Source of the DNA: Sphingomonas mali NBRC 15500 | GTDB taxonomy: Bacteria > Pseudomonadota > Alphaproteobacteria > Sphingomonadales > Sphingomonadaceae | DNA: 64,000 nt | Assembly (NCBI RefSeq): GCF_001598415.1 | Contig: NZ_BCYX01000019.1 | Coordinates: forward strand, 1 to 64,000 | Direction: 5' to 3' | Part shown: positions 41,361 through 50,112 of the stretch, one piece after another | How the letters are laid out: every line of letters begins with the position of its first letter | Numbering within the stretch: the stretch's first letter is position 1 | Translations under genes and position numbers: made by a program | The notes under the pieces: model-generated | The model's input: the letters and a program-made list of their open reading frames with translations, nothing else | Told to the model about the DNA's origin: nothing | Database searches by the model: none

Positions 41361-42014
41361 ATGATGGCATTCGTCCTGGCTGCCGCATTCGTCGGCGGCG
41401 ACTCCTTGGCGTTGGCCGATCGTGGCGAGATCGTCTTGTCGCGACCGGCGGTGACGCTTGCCGATGTCGCTGGGCGGGGCGGTCTCGGGCGCCTTGGCGC
41501 GGTGGAGATTGCGCGGCTGCCGGTCGGCCGCGATCGCCTGTCGCTCTCGCGGCGCGCGATCGCCACCCTGGTGCGCCGCGCGGTGCCCGGGATTGTGGTG
41601 GACGGCGGCGACGCCCGCGTCGTGACGTTTCGGTATGTTCGCCGCGCTGAAGCGGGCGCGGGTGTCTGCCAGGTGACCAGCGCCGCGATCGCGGCGGGCA
41701 CCGCCATCACGCGCGACAAGATTGCGGCCGGGCCGTGCGCGGCCATGACGGCAGCGATCCGCTACGACGCCGCGCGCGGTTATCTCGTCGCGCGGCGCGA
41801 CCTGCCTGCCGGAAGTCCGCTCGGCCATCTGGTGGTGCCGCCACCCGCGACCGTCGCAAAGGGAGATGCCATGACCTTGGTGTCGCGTGCCGGCCCGGTC
41901 ACGGTCGAGCGTTCAGTGACCGCGTTGCAGTCGGGCAGCGTCGGCAGACGGGTGTTCGTCCGCGACCGCGGCGGACATGTATTCGCCGCGCCGGTCGCGA
42001 CGGTGACGCCATGA
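41361..42014 (+). CDS. flgA: Flagellar P-ring assembly chaperone FlgA
   Basis: The 217-residue protein has an N-terminal hydrophobic signal (MMAFVLAAAFVGGDSLALA) and the C-terminal SAF-like domain of FlgA: TSAAIAAGTAITRDKI, YLVARRDLPAGSPL and the closing region VERSVTALQSGSVGRRVFVR. FlgA is a periplasmic chaperone needed for polymerisation of FlgI into the P ring. The start could be 41361 or 41364. The stop overlaps the flgH start by 4 bases. Confidence 0.85.
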   Translation: MMAFVLAAAFVGGDSLALADRGEIVLSRPAVTLADVAGRGGLGRLGAVEIARLPVGRDRLSLSRRAIATLVRRAVPGIVVDGGDARVVTFRYVRRAEAGAGVCQVTSAAIAAGTAITRDKIAAGPCAAMTAAIRYDAARGYLVARRDLPAGSPLGHLVVPPPATVAKGDAMTLVSRAGPVTVERSVTALQSGSVGRRVFVRDRGGHVFAAPVATVTP

Positions 42015-42583
42015 GGGTTCTGCTCACGCTGCTCGCCGCGATCGCGCTGCCCGCCGGCGCGGCGCACGCCGACGACCTCTACAAGCGCAGCAACTGGTCG
42101 GCGATGAGCGCCGATCGCCGCGCCACCGCAGTCGGCGATCTGTTGACTGTCGTGGTTTACGAGAATGCGGAATCGACCAATACGACCAAGACCGATTCCA
42201 AGCGCAGCACGCAGGTCGGGGGATCCGTCTCCGGCGGGAAGCTCAGCGAGAGCGGCAGCCTTCAGTTCGGCGGCGGCTATTCGGGCGGCGGCGCGGTCAC
42301 GCGCAGCGATAAGCTGGTCGCGCAGATCACGGTGACCGTCCGGTCGGTGCTGCCCAATGGCGACCTTATGGTGTCGGGCCAGCAGACGATGAAGCTCAAC
42401 GGCGAGAACACGCTGATCGGGATCGAGGGACGCATCCGCCCCGAGGACATCGAGGCCGACAACCGCATCCTGTCGAGCCGGATCGCCGACGCGAAGATCA
42501 TCTATGACGGCAAGGGGTTCGTCGCGCGTAGCGCCAAGCCCGGTCTGGTCGCCCGTGTATTTCGCTTCCTGGGGCTTGGATGA
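42011..42583 (+). CDS. flgH: Flagellar L-ring protein FlgH (no lipobox)
   Basis: The 190-residue product shows FlgH hallmarks: AVGDLLTVVVYENAESTNTT, the repetitive Gly/Ser region, ITVTVRSVLPNGDLMVSGQQ and IRPEDIEADNRILSSRIADA. It forms the outer-membrane L ring. The signal peptide (MRVLLTLLAAIALPAGAAHA) has no cysteine, whereas FlgH is normally a lipoprotein with a lipobox; cleavage by signal peptidase I is predicted instead. It is also shorter than usual (about 230). It overlaps flgA and flgI by 4 bases each. Confidence 0.9.
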   Translation: MRVLLTLLAAIALPAGAAHADDLYKRSNWSAMSADRRATAVGDLLTVVVYENAESTNTTKTDSKRSTQVGGSVSGGKLSESGSLQFGGGYSGGGAVTRSDKLVAQITVTVRSVLPNGDLMVSGQQTMKLNGENTLIGIEGRIRPEDIEADNRILSSRIADAKIIYDGKGFVARSAKPGLVARVFRFLGLG

Positions 42584-43728
42584 TGCGGCATCGGGGGGCA
42601 TTTCCACTGCTGGCGCTGCTTCTTGCCGGCCTTGCCGTGCCCGCGAGCGCGGGCGCGCGGCCTGCGACGGCCGGCGTTCCGCTGTCGGGCATCGGTCGGT
42701 TCCAGGGATGGCGCGACAATGCGCTGATCGGCTACGGCTTGGTGACCGGCCTGGCGGGATCGGGCGATACGCGGCGTAACGGCGTCACCCGCCAGGCCTT
42801 GCGCAACGTGCTCAGCCGGCTCGGGACCAGCGTGACGGACGACGAGATCAACAGCCGCAACGTCGCGGTCGTCATCGTCACGTCGACCTTGCCCGCCTCG
42901 GCCAATGTCGGCGACCGACTGACCGTCACGGTCTCGTCGATCGGCGACGCCCGCAGCCTGGCCGGCGGAACGCTGCTGATGACGCCGCTGCTCGGGCCTG
43001 ACCAGCATGTCTATGCCCTGGCGCAAGGGCCGCTGCTGGCCGGCGGCTACGACTTCAAGAGCGATCTCAACCGCGAGCAGCGCAATTATCCGACCACCGC
43101 GATGCTGGAGGCCGGCGCGACCGTCGAGACCGCGGTCGACACCCAATTGCTTGCGAGCGACGGCACCGTTGGTTTCGTACTGAGCGAGCCCAGCTTCGAG
43201 GGTGCCGAGCGCATCGCCGAGGCGATCAACCTGCAGTTCGGCGCCGGCATTGCCTCGGTCAAGAATGCCGACGAGGTACGGATCGCCTTTCGCGGCGATG
43301 CCAGCCAGTTCGCCGGGTTCATGGCGCGGCTGGAGAGCCTGCCGGTCGAGCCGGTCCGCGTGGCCCGCGTGGTGATCAACGAACGCACCGGGACGATCGT
43401 CGCGGGTGGCGACGTGCGCATCTCGAGCGTGGTGATCGCCCAGGGCGACCTCAAGGTCACGATCACCGGCGAGCGCACCGCGTCGCAGCCCAATTTCGCC
43501 GGCGGGTTCGCGAGCGATCTGAATTCGGTCGGCAGCCTCGTCGTCACCAACACCAAATTGACCGTCGAGGATCGCAAGCGCGACACTGTCGTCAATTTCC
43601 CCAACACCACCGTCGCCGATCTCGTCCAGGGCCTGTCGCGGGCCAAGGTCGACACGCGCGGCATCATCAGTGTGCTCCAGGCGATCAAGGCCGCCGGCGC
43701 GCTCCACGCCGCTATCCTCGTTCAATAA
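42580..43728 (+). CDS. flgI: Flagellar P-ring protein FlgI
   Basis: The 382-residue protein has a cleavable signal (HRGAFPLLALLLAGLAVPAS) and long family stretches: NALIGYGLVTGLAGSGD, SRNVAVVIVTSTLPA, GGTLLMTPLLGPDQHVYALA, VVINERTGTIVAGGDVRIS and DLVQGLSRAKVDTRGIISVL. It assembles into the periplasmic P ring around the rod with FlgA help. Full length. Overlaps flgH by 4 bases and is followed 11 bases later by flgB. Confidence 0.95.
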   Translation: MMRHRGAFPLLALLLAGLAVPASAGARPATAGVPLSGIGRFQGWRDNALIGYGLVTGLAGSGDTRRNGVTRQALRNVLSRLGTSVTDDEINSRNVAVVIVTSTLPASANVGDRLTVTVSSIGDARSLAGGTLLMTPLLGPDQHVYALAQGPLLAGGYDFKSDLNREQRNYPTTAMLEAGATVETAVDTQLLASDGTVGFVLSEPSFEGAERIAEAINLQFGAGIASVKNADEVRIAFRGDASQFAGFMARLESLPVEPVRVARVVINERTGTIVAGGDVRISSVVIAQGDLKVTITGERTASQPNFAGGFASDLNSVGSLVVTNTKLTVEDRKRDTVVNFPNTTVADLVQGLSRAKVDTRGIISVLQAIKAAGALHAAILVQ

Positions 43729-43739
43729 GGTACCCATTC

Positions 43740-44084
43740 GTGGATCCTGTCTCAGCTGCGCTCATCACCAAGTCGTTGGACGGCCTCGCGCTCCGCCTCG
43801 AGGTGACCGCGACCAACATCGCCAATGCCAATTCCAGGACCTATCGGCCGTCGCGCGTGACGTTCGAGGACAGTCTGAGGGCGGCCGCCGCCAAGGGTCC
43901 CGATGCGATCGCCGCGGTCGAGCCGAGGATCGAGGCGTTGCCGCGGGCACCGTTCGGCGACGAGCCGCGGACCGACCTCGAGCTCGATACCGCCGCTTCC
44001 ACGGCCGGGCGCTATTCGGCGCTGATCGACTTGCTCGGCCGCCAATTCGACATTTCGCGCACCGTCATCCGGGGAGGCCAGTAA
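43740..44084 (+). CDS. flgB: Flagellar basal-body rod protein FlgB
   Basis: The 114-residue proximal rod subunit starts at GTG 43740. It has the rod N-terminal motif LEVTATNIANANSRTYRPSR and the C-terminal helix YSALIDLLGRQFDISRTVI. It is slightly shorter than the usual 130 residues. Its TAA overlaps the flgC ATG by one base. Confidence 0.85.
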   Translation: MDPVSAALITKSLDGLALRLEVTATNIANANSRTYRPSRVTFEDSLRAAAAKGPDAIAAVEPRIEALPRAPFGDEPRTDLELDTAASTAGRYSALIDLLGRQFDISRTVIRGGQ

Positions 44085-44515
44085 TGAGTGACGCCATGGC
44101 GATCAGTCGCTCGGGGCTCGATGTCGAGTGGCAGCGGCTGCAGGTCATCGCCCAGAACCTCGCCAATTTGAACACGAGCCGCACCGCCTCGGGCGACCCC
44201 TATCGCCCGATGCGCGTCATCTCAGGGCCTGACGCGACTTTCGCCGACGCGCTGGCCCGCAAGGGCGCCGTCAGTCAGCCCGGACCCGTTCGCGTGCTCG
44301 GGGTCGAGGCGATGCCGGGCGGCGTCCGGCGCGTCTATGATCCGAGCGATCCGTCGGCCGGCGCCGACGGGTTCGTCAATCTGCCCGCCATCGATCAGGC
44401 CTCGGAAATGACCTTGATGATCCGCACCTCGCGCTCCTACGAGGCCAATCTGACCGCGCTCGCGATCGAGCGCCAGATGTTCTCGAGCGCACTCAATCTC
44501 GGGCGGTCGTCATGA
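44084..44515 (+). CDS. flgC: Flagellar basal-body rod protein FlgC
   Basis: The 143-residue rod subunit has SRSGLDVEWQRLQVIAQNLA and NLNTSRTASGDPYRPMR at the N-terminus, VYDPSDPSAGADGFVNLP in the middle, and the terminal helix SRSYEANLTALAIERQMFSS. ATG at 44084 has GGGGAGG upstream. It overlaps fliE by 4 bases. Normal length. Confidence 0.92.
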   Translation: MSDAMAISRSGLDVEWQRLQVIAQNLANLNTSRTASGDPYRPMRVISGPDATFADALARKGAVSQPGPVRVLGVEAMPGGVRRVYDPSDPSAGADGFVNLPAIDQASEMTLMIRTSRSYEANLTALAIERQMFSSALNLGRSS

Positions 44516-44826
44516 GCGCGATCGCGGCGATCGACAGCGTGCTGGCGGCCCCGCCGGCACTCACTACCCTCGGGCCGGTGGCCGCCGCGCCGCAGCCGGC
44601 ACCGGCGGCGAGTTTTGGCGACATCCTCTCGGCCGGCATGCAGGGGGTCGAAAGCAAGCTTGCCACCGCCGATGACATGGTGCGCAAGTTCACGCTCGAT
44701 CCCAATGTGCCGATCCATCAGGTGACCTTCGCGCTCGAGCAGGCGCGGCTGTCGGTCGAACTGGCGATGCAGGTGCGCGGGCGCCTGCTCGACGGATACC
44801 GCGAACTCATGAACATGCAGCTCTAG
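44512..44826 (+). CDS. fliE: Flagellar hook-basal body adaptor FliE
   Basis: The 104-residue protein shows the FliE C-terminal pattern SFGDILSAGMQGVESKLATA, VPIHQVTFALEQARLSVELA and QVRGRLLDGYRELMNMQL. FliE joins the MS ring to the rod and is the first exported subunit. Normal length and position, between flgC and fliF. Confidence 0.9.
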   Translation: MSAIAAIDSVLAAPPALTTLGPVAAAPQPAPAASFGDILSAGMQGVESKLATADDMVRKFTLDPNVPIHQVTFALEQARLSVELAMQVRGRLLDGYRELMNMQL

Positions 44827-44842
44827 CCGCGGATCGCCGATC

Positions 44843-46141
44843 ATGAGTGATGCGTCCCCCCAGCGGCAATTGCCGGTCCGTCTGATCGCGATCGTATTCG
44901 CCGTGGTCTTCGGGCTGCTGGCGCTCGGCTATTTCCTGTTCCTGCGCCCAGGCTACGTGCCGGTGTTCAGCAATCTGCGTCCCGCCGCGGCCTCTGCGGT
45001 CGCGGCCCAGCTCGACGCCAAGAACATCGCCTACCGGCTCGGCGATAACGGCGCCAGCATCGCGGTGCCGTCGGACCAGGCCGACCAGGCGCGGCTGCTG
45101 ATCGCCGGATCCGATATCGCGCTCAAGGGCGGAGTGGGCTTCGAGCTGTTCAACAAGTCCGACATGGGCCTCACCGACTTCGCGCAGCGGATCAATTACC
45201 AGCGCGCGCTCCAGGGCGAGCTCGAACGCACGATCATGCTGATCGACGAGGTCGAGACCGCCCGCGTCCATCTGGCGATGCCCGAGCGCTCGCTGTTCCG
45301 CAGCGAACGCAGCCCGTCCAAGGCCGCGGTCGAGCTGATCACCAAGGAAGGACGCCAGCTCGACAGCGACCGTGTCGCCGGCATCCAGCGTCTGGTGGCC
45401 TTCGCCGTGCCCGATCTGGCGCCCGGCGATGTCGTCATCGTCGATGCCGATGGCCGGGTCCTGAGCCAGTCGAGCGCGCCCGAGGTAACGCTCGCGCCGG
45501 ACGCCGAGGAGCAGCAGGCGGTCCAGCGCTACTATCGCGCGCGGGTGCGCGCCGCGGTCGAACCGGCCTTGCCAGGGGTGCAGACCGACGTACGCGTCAT
45601 CGTCCTCGGCAAGGACCAGGTCGATGTTCCAGAGACACCGGCGCCGGCACCCGCCGCGAGCGCGACGCCGGGGGCGATCGCGACCCCGGCCGGCGCCGCG
45701 ACGCCGGCGACCCTGCCCAATGCGCCGAAGCGCAATTTCCGCCTGCGCATCATCGTCGCGACCGCCATGCCGCTCGACCCTGATCAGAGCCGGTTGGCGC
45801 GCAACGAGATCGCCGCCGCGGTGGGGCTCGACGAGGCGGCCGGCGACGAACTCACCTTCCAGGTCGGGCTTGGCCCGACCGGCGAGACCACCCCGGCGGC
45901 GCGAACGGCGGTGGCTCCGGCCGCTGCCGTTCCGCCTGTCGGGAGCCCCGCCGGTGCTGCTCGCTTCGGCGGGTTCTGGCTGTACGTGCTGATCGCCGTC
46001 GCTCTCCTTCTGCTGGCGGCGCTGGCGCAGGGGGTCCGGTCCGCGATGCGGACGCCGCGCCTGTCGGCCGACGAGCGCGAGGCGATGATCGAGCGCATCC
46101 GCGCGACCTTGCGCGATCCGGACGTGGCCAATGCCGGCTGA
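44843..46141 (+). CDS. fliF: Flagellar MS-ring protein FliF, short form
   Basis: The 432-residue protein has TM1 (IAIVFAVVFGLLALGYFLFL), the YscJ/FliF domains (FELFNKSDMGLTDFAQRINY, QRALQGELERTIMLIDEVET, ARVHLAMPERSLF), a Pro/Ala-rich linker and TM2 (FWLYVLIAVALLLLAALAQ). After TM2 only ~34 residues remain, shorter than the ~90-residue cytoplasmic tail of standard FliF (about 550 aa in total) that binds FliG. It may have an altered or absent FliG interface, in line with the missing fliG downstream. The 3' end overlaps the 115-residue gene. Confidence 0.9.
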   Translation: MSDASPQRQLPVRLIAIVFAVVFGLLALGYFLFLRPGYVPVFSNLRPAAASAVAAQLDAKNIAYRLGDNGASIAVPSDQADQARLLIAGSDIALKGGVGFELFNKSDMGLTDFAQRINYQRALQGELERTIMLIDEVETARVHLAMPERSLFRSERSPSKAAVELITKEGRQLDSDRVAGIQRLVAFAVPDLAPGDVVIVDADGRVLSQSSAPEVTLAPDAEEQQAVQRYYRARVRAAVEPALPGVQTDVRVIVLGKDQVDVPETPAPAPAASATPGAIATPAGAATPATLPNAPKRNFRLRIIVATAMPLDPDQSRLARNEIAAAVGLDEAAGDELTFQVGLGPTGETTPAARTAVAPAAAVPPVGSPAGAARFGGFWLYVLIAVALLLLAALAQGVRSAMRTPRLSADEREAMIERIRATLRDPDVANAG

Positions 46142-46478
46142 CCCGCTCACCGCGATCGCGCGCGATCTCGCCGCGCTGGCGGGCAGCGATCGCCGGGCGA
46201 TCCTCGCCGGGCTCGACGCGGACGAGCGCGACCGGCTGCAGACGGCGATGCGGGGCCAGCGGCCGGCGGCACCGCCGCGCCCGGCAGCGCCCGGTAGCCA
46301 TTCGGAATGGTTCGAAACGTTGATCGCGGCGGCGCGGAACGGCGAGGGCGGCATGACACCGGCCGCGCGCGCGGCCCTGCTCGACGGTCAGGGCGAGGCG
46401 AACGCCGCGCCGCGCGTTGCGGGACGGACCTTGCTTCAGGCAGCCGGTGGGCTGCTCGCGGCAGGAAAATCGCGATGA
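46131..46478 (+). CDS. 115-residue protein in the fliG position
   Basis: This gene sits exactly where fliG is normally found, overlapping both fliF and fliH. The product is too small for FliG (about 330 residues). It has a helical N-terminal stretch (RDLAALAGSDRRAILAGLDA), a Pro/Ala linker, a middle SEWFETLIAAARNGEGG and a C-terminal hydrophobic helix. I see no FliG signature; the first helices recall the general helical-repeat style only loosely. It could be a reduced FliG-like adaptor for the short FliF, or an unrelated insert. The role is unknown. Confidence 0.65.
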   Translation: MPADPLTAIARDLAALAGSDRRAILAGLDADERDRLQTAMRGQRPAAPPRPAAPGSHSEWFETLIAAARNGEGGMTPAARAALLDGQGEANAAPRVAGRTLLQAAGGLLAAGKSR

Positions 46479-47125
46479 CCGGGCTCATCAAGGAGCCTCA
46501 CGCGCTGGCAAGCGTCGGCGCGCTGCCGGCGGCGCCGCGCCGCGACCGGGACGCGGCCGTCGAGACCGTGGCGCCCGATCCGCGCCTGGCGGAGCTCGAG
46601 GCCGAGATCGCGCGGCTCGAGGCGGCGCTCGTTTCGCACAAGCGCGAGGCGGCGCGCGCTATCGAGGCCGCGCGCGCCGAAGGGCGCGACGCCGCCGTCG
46701 CCGCCGACGCCAGCCGCACCGCGCAGGTCGAGCGCGGCCTCGCTGACGCGCGCGCGGTCTGGGACAAGCGGCTCGAGGAGCTCGAGCTCCTCGCGGTCAC
46801 CCTGGCCCGTGCCGCGCTCGGAAAGATGTTCGGTGAAAGCTCCGACCTCGGCGAGCTCGTGACGCGCACGGTCGCGCATCACGTTGCCGGCCTTGCCGCC
46901 GATTCGGTGGTTGGCGTGCGGGTCAGCGCGGCCGATTTTCCGGGCGACGCGCTCGATACCCTGAGCACGCGGATCGACGTCGCGCGCACGCGTCTCGCGA
47001 TCGACCCCGATTTGGATGCCGGGGGGTGCCGGATCGATCTCAAGCTCGGCGCCATCGACGTCGAACCGGCACGACAATGGGCGATCCTCGACGGCGCGCT
47101 GGCGGCGATGGAGCGCAGGACATGA
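46475..47125 (+). CDS. fliH: Flagellar assembly protein FliH
   Basis: The 216-residue protein has a long N-terminal coiled coil rich in Ala, Glu and Arg (LAELEAEIARLEAALVSHKR) and a C-terminal domain with VTLARAALGKMFGE and a closing DPDLDAGGCRIDLKLGAIDV, the FliH/YscL-type ending. FliH is the ATPase regulator that forms a FliH2-FliI complex at the export gate. The start at 46475 overlaps the previous stop; it ends in 4-base overlap with fliI. Confidence 0.8.
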   Translation: MTGLIKEPHALASVGALPAAPRRDRDAAVETVAPDPRLAELEAEIARLEAALVSHKREAARAIEAARAEGRDAAVAADASRTAQVERGLADARAVWDKRLEELELLAVTLARAALGKMFGESSDLGELVTRTVAHHVAGLAADSVVGVRVSAADFPGDALDTLSTRIDVARTRLAIDPDLDAGGCRIDLKLGAIDVEPARQWAILDGALAAMERRT

Positions 47126-48423
47126 AGCCGCATCGTTTCCTCGATCGGCTGGCAGCGGTCGATACCGCGCCGCTCTACGGGCATCTCGACGAACTTGGTG
47201 CCGGCTTCGTTCGCGCGACGGGTCCCGCCGCGGCGCTCGGCGAGCTGTGCGACATCGCCGGCCCGGATGGCCGCGAGGCGATCGCCGAGGTCGTGGCGGT
47301 GAGCGAGCGCGGTATCACCCTGATCCCGCTCGAACAGCATAGCGGGCTCCGCCTCGGCGCGCGGGTGACCGCCGCGCCCGGCCGCTCCGGCATCGCGCGG
47401 GGCGACGGTTTTGCCGGTCGTGCCGTCGATGCGCTCGGCCGCCCGATCGACGGCAAGGGCAGGATCGATCGCACGACGCGCATCGAGGGAGCCGCGATCT
47501 CGGCGCTCGACCGGGTCAATCCGGCGGCGGTGCTGGCGACCGGCATCCGCGCGATCGACGGCCTCCTGACCCTGGGCGTCGGCCAGCGGGTCGGCATCTT
47601 CGCGGCGAGCGGCGTGGGCAAGACCAGCCTGGTCGAGCAGCTCGCCCGCCAGATCGATTGCGATCGCTGCATCCTGTGCCTGGTCGGCGAGCGCGGGCGG
47701 GAAGTCTCCGACCTCTGGTCGCTCGCCGCCACGTCCGCCGCGCCCGATCGCTTCTCCCTGGTCGCGGCCACATCGGACCAAAGCCCGGTGATGCGCGCAC
47801 GCGCGGTCGAGCAGGCCTTGGCGCTGGCCGAATATTGGCGCGATCGCGGTGAGCATGTCGTGCTCCTGATCGATTCGATCACGCGGCTGGCCATGGCGCT
47901 GCGGGAAATCGGCCTCGCTGCCGGCGCCCCGCCCACCGTGCGCGCCTATACGCCCAACGTGTTCGCGGTTCTGCCGCGCATCGTCGAGCGTTGCGGCGCG
48001 GTCCGGGGCGGGGGTGCGATCACCGCGATCATGACGGTGCTGAGCGAGACCGACGAGGTCGACGACCCGATCGTCGAGGTGATGAAGTCGCTGCTCGACG
48101 GCCATATCGTCTTGTCGCGCAACCTCGCCGAGCAGGGCCATTTTCCGGCGATCGACATCATCCGCAGCGTCAGCCGCCAGGCCTCGCGGCTGATCGATCC
48201 CGATCACGCCGCCCAGGCGCGTGAGATCGCCTCTCTGCTCTCGACCTATGATGAGAATCGCGTGATGATCGAAAGCGGGGTCTATCGGGCCCGGTCGAGC
48301 GACCGGATCGACCGGGCGATCGCCGCGCGCGAGCCGATCGCCGCCGTCCTGCGCCAGCCCGCCGACGAGCGCTCGGACTTCGCCCAGACCGTGCGTGCGC
48401 TCAAGACCTCGTGGCCGTCATGA
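47122..48423 (+). CDS. fliI: Flagellar export ATPase FliI
   Basis: The 433-residue ATPase has Walker A ASGVGKT (residues 162-168), a Walker B region HVVLLIDSITRLAMALREIG, and family stretches LVGERGREVSDLW, ATSDQSPVMRARA and DDPIVEVMKSLLDGHIVLSR. It hydrolyses ATP to help unfold and release substrates at the type III gate. Standard length. Overlaps fliH and fliJ. Confidence 0.95.
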   Translation: MKPHRFLDRLAAVDTAPLYGHLDELGAGFVRATGPAAALGELCDIAGPDGREAIAEVVAVSERGITLIPLEQHSGLRLGARVTAAPGRSGIARGDGFAGRAVDALGRPIDGKGRIDRTTRIEGAAISALDRVNPAAVLATGIRAIDGLLTLGVGQRVGIFAASGVGKTSLVEQLARQIDCDRCILCLVGERGREVSDLWSLAATSAAPDRFSLVAATSDQSPVMRARAVEQALALAEYWRDRGEHVVLLIDSITRLAMALREIGLAAGAPPTVRAYTPNVFAVLPRIVERCGAVRGGGAITAIMTVLSETDEVDDPIVEVMKSLLDGHIVLSRNLAEQGHFPAIDIIRSVSRQASRLIDPDHAAQAREIASLLSTYDENRVMIESGVYRARSSDRIDRAIAAREPIAAVLRQPADERSDFAQTVRALKTSWPS

Positions 48424-48869
48424 CGCCGCGACGTGCTCTCCATCGCATGCGCGAACTCGAACTGCTCCAGCGTGTCGAACGCGATGTCGCCGCGATCGAT
48501 GTCGGTGAGGCCCAGGCGCGCGAGACGGCCGCGGTCGAGGCGGCCGAGCGCGACGCCGACCGTGTTCTCGCACTCGCCCGGACCTGGGACGCGGCGATCG
48601 GCTCGGATCGTTTCCTCCCCGAGATGGTATCGGCGATCGGGGCCGCGTTGCTCGACGCCGATACGACCGCCGAACGCGCGGCGCTTGTGGCGCGGGACAT
48701 GGCGTCGGTGCGCGAGGCGCGCACCGATCATTGGCGTCGGCTCGATGCAACGATGCGCGCGACCGGCGACGTCGCACGCGGGCTCGCCCGCGACGCCGCG
48801 CGACTCGACGAGGAAGCGGCGCTGGCCGCGGTTGCCGAGCGGGCGACGTTCGATTGGCGGCGGCGATGA
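48420..48869 (+). CDS. fliJ: FliJ-like flagellar export chaperone
   Basis: The 149-residue, highly charged, all-helical product follows fliI with a 4-base overlap, the normal position and size of FliJ. The sequence (RMRELELLQRVERDVAAIDV, RARTDHWRRLD-type heptads) fits an antiparallel coiled coil but FliJ is poorly conserved, so the name rests mainly on position. Confidence 0.7.
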   Translation: MTPRRALHRMRELELLQRVERDVAAIDVGEAQARETAAVEAAERDADRVLALARTWDAAIGSDRFLPEMVSAIGAALLDADTTAERAALVARDMASVREARTDHWRRLDATMRATGDVARGLARDAARLDEEAALAAVAERATFDWRRR

Positions 48870-49669
48870 CCGCGATCACGCCTGGCCCGGCCGCTCCCTT
48901 TGCCGGAACCGCGGCACAGCCCTCCGGGGCGTCGCGGTCCGCGTCCGGCGCGTCGTTCGCCGATACGTTGGTGACGTTGGTCGACCGCGCACTGGTCGAG
49001 CAATCGGGCCGGCCGTCGGCGCGCTTCGCCGCGGGCACGATGCGCGGCTCGGTCGAGCGGTTCAACGAGCGCGGGTTCTTCGAGGACCGCGCGGCGACCG
49101 CCCGGCACGATCCGGCCCTCGCGTCCGAGTCCGACCAGCCTGGCGTGCCGCAGCCGCCGGTGCCGCCGCCTGGCGCGCTGCCCGTGCTCGCCTCCGACCC
49201 GTCGCGCGCGCCTGAGCCGCCGTCCGGAACGCAGCCGGGTTCGGGAGCGCCGTCCGGGCTGGCTTCCGACCCGCTGCTGGCCGGACAGCTGGCGATCGGC
49301 GGATCGCCGGCTGTCGCACCGCTGTGGCCCGGTGCGGCAGCCGGCGGCGCGCCGGGCCTGGCATCATCGCCACCGCCGGTCCCGCGCCTGAGCGCGGCCG
49401 GAGTGCTGGCCGAAGACGCAGCGTCGCCCGGCGGCGCGCCGCGCATCGCGGTTCGCGACCAGACGCTCGCCGCGTCGCGCGTCAAGGTGTCGATCGACCA
49501 TGGCGAGGCGGGCGTGGCGGTGACGGTCGTCGCCGATGGCGAGCCCGAGGGCGATGCCGGTTCGATGCACGAGGCGGTTGCCCAATTGCTCGCGCGTCAC
49601 GGTCTCGTGCTCAGCGAATTGCGCGTCAGCCGCAGTCCCGGCGCCGCCGGGCAAGACAGGAAGGATTGA
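48866..49669 (+). CDS. fliK: FliK-like flagellar hook-length control protein
   Basis: The 267-residue product is Pro/Ala/Ser-rich and low-complexity for the first ~190 residues. It ends in a compact domain (LAASRVKVSIDHGEAGVAVT, HEAVAQLLARHGLVLSELRV) resembling the Flg_hook C-terminal domain of FliK, although shorter and lacking a clear QLRP motif. Position after fliJ and before flgD supports this. FliK acts as a ruler and switches export specificity through FlhB. Confidence 0.65.
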   Translation: MTAITPGPAAPFAGTAAQPSGASRSASGASFADTLVTLVDRALVEQSGRPSARFAAGTMRGSVERFNERGFFEDRAATARHDPALASESDQPGVPQPPVPPPGALPVLASDPSRAPEPPSGTQPGSGAPSGLASDPLLAGQLAIGGSPAVAPLWPGAAAGGAPGLASSPPPVPRLSAAGVLAEDAASPGGAPRIAVRDQTLAASRVKVSIDHGEAGVAVTVVADGEPEGDAGSMHEAVAQLLARHGLVLSELRVSRSPGAAGQDRKD

Positions 49670-49670
49670 G

Positions 49671-50111
49671 ATGCAGGCGATTTCCCCGACCCAGCCGGTG
49701 TCGGCCAACACCAGCAGTAGCGGAACTCAGGGCGCGGCAACGAGCGCGTTCGGATTGAGCTTCGACTCACTGCTCAAGATCATCCTGACCCAGCTGACCT
49801 ATCAGGATCCCTTGAAGCCGATGGACAATTTCGAGTTCGTCTCGCAACTCGCGCAATTCTCGCAGATCCAGCTCGGCCAGACGACCAACGACAAGCTCGG
49901 CACCTTGGTCTCGGCGCAAGGGACCGCCCAGGCGGCGTCGCTGCTCGGCCGCATCGTCGACATCCCGTCGGGCTCGACCGTCATTTCCGGCAAGGTCACC
50001 GCGGTCTCCTTCGCCAATGGCGACCCGCAGCTCACCATCACCACTGGCGACCAGCAGACCATTTCCGGTCTGTCGCTCGCCAACGTGTCCCAGATTCGCC
50101 AGGGGAACTGA
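49671..50111 (+). CDS. flgD: Hook-capping scaffold FlgD, short form
   Basis: The 146-residue product has the FlgD N-terminal signature LSFDSLLKIILTQLTYQDPL, KPMDNFEFVSQLAQFSQIQ and LGRIVDIPSGSTVISGKV. Standard FlgD (about 220) has a C-terminal FLN/Tudor-like region; here it ends after one short beta unit (ITTGDQQTISGLSLANVSQI). FlgD caps the growing hook. It is followed by flgE. Confidence 0.88.
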   Translation: MQAISPTQPVSANTSSSGTQGAATSAFGLSFDSLLKIILTQLTYQDPLKPMDNFEFVSQLAQFSQIQLGQTTNDKLGTLVSAQGTAQAASLLGRIVDIPSGSTVISGKVTAVSFANGDPQLTITTGDQQTISGLSLANVSQIRQGN

Positions 50112-50112
50112 C

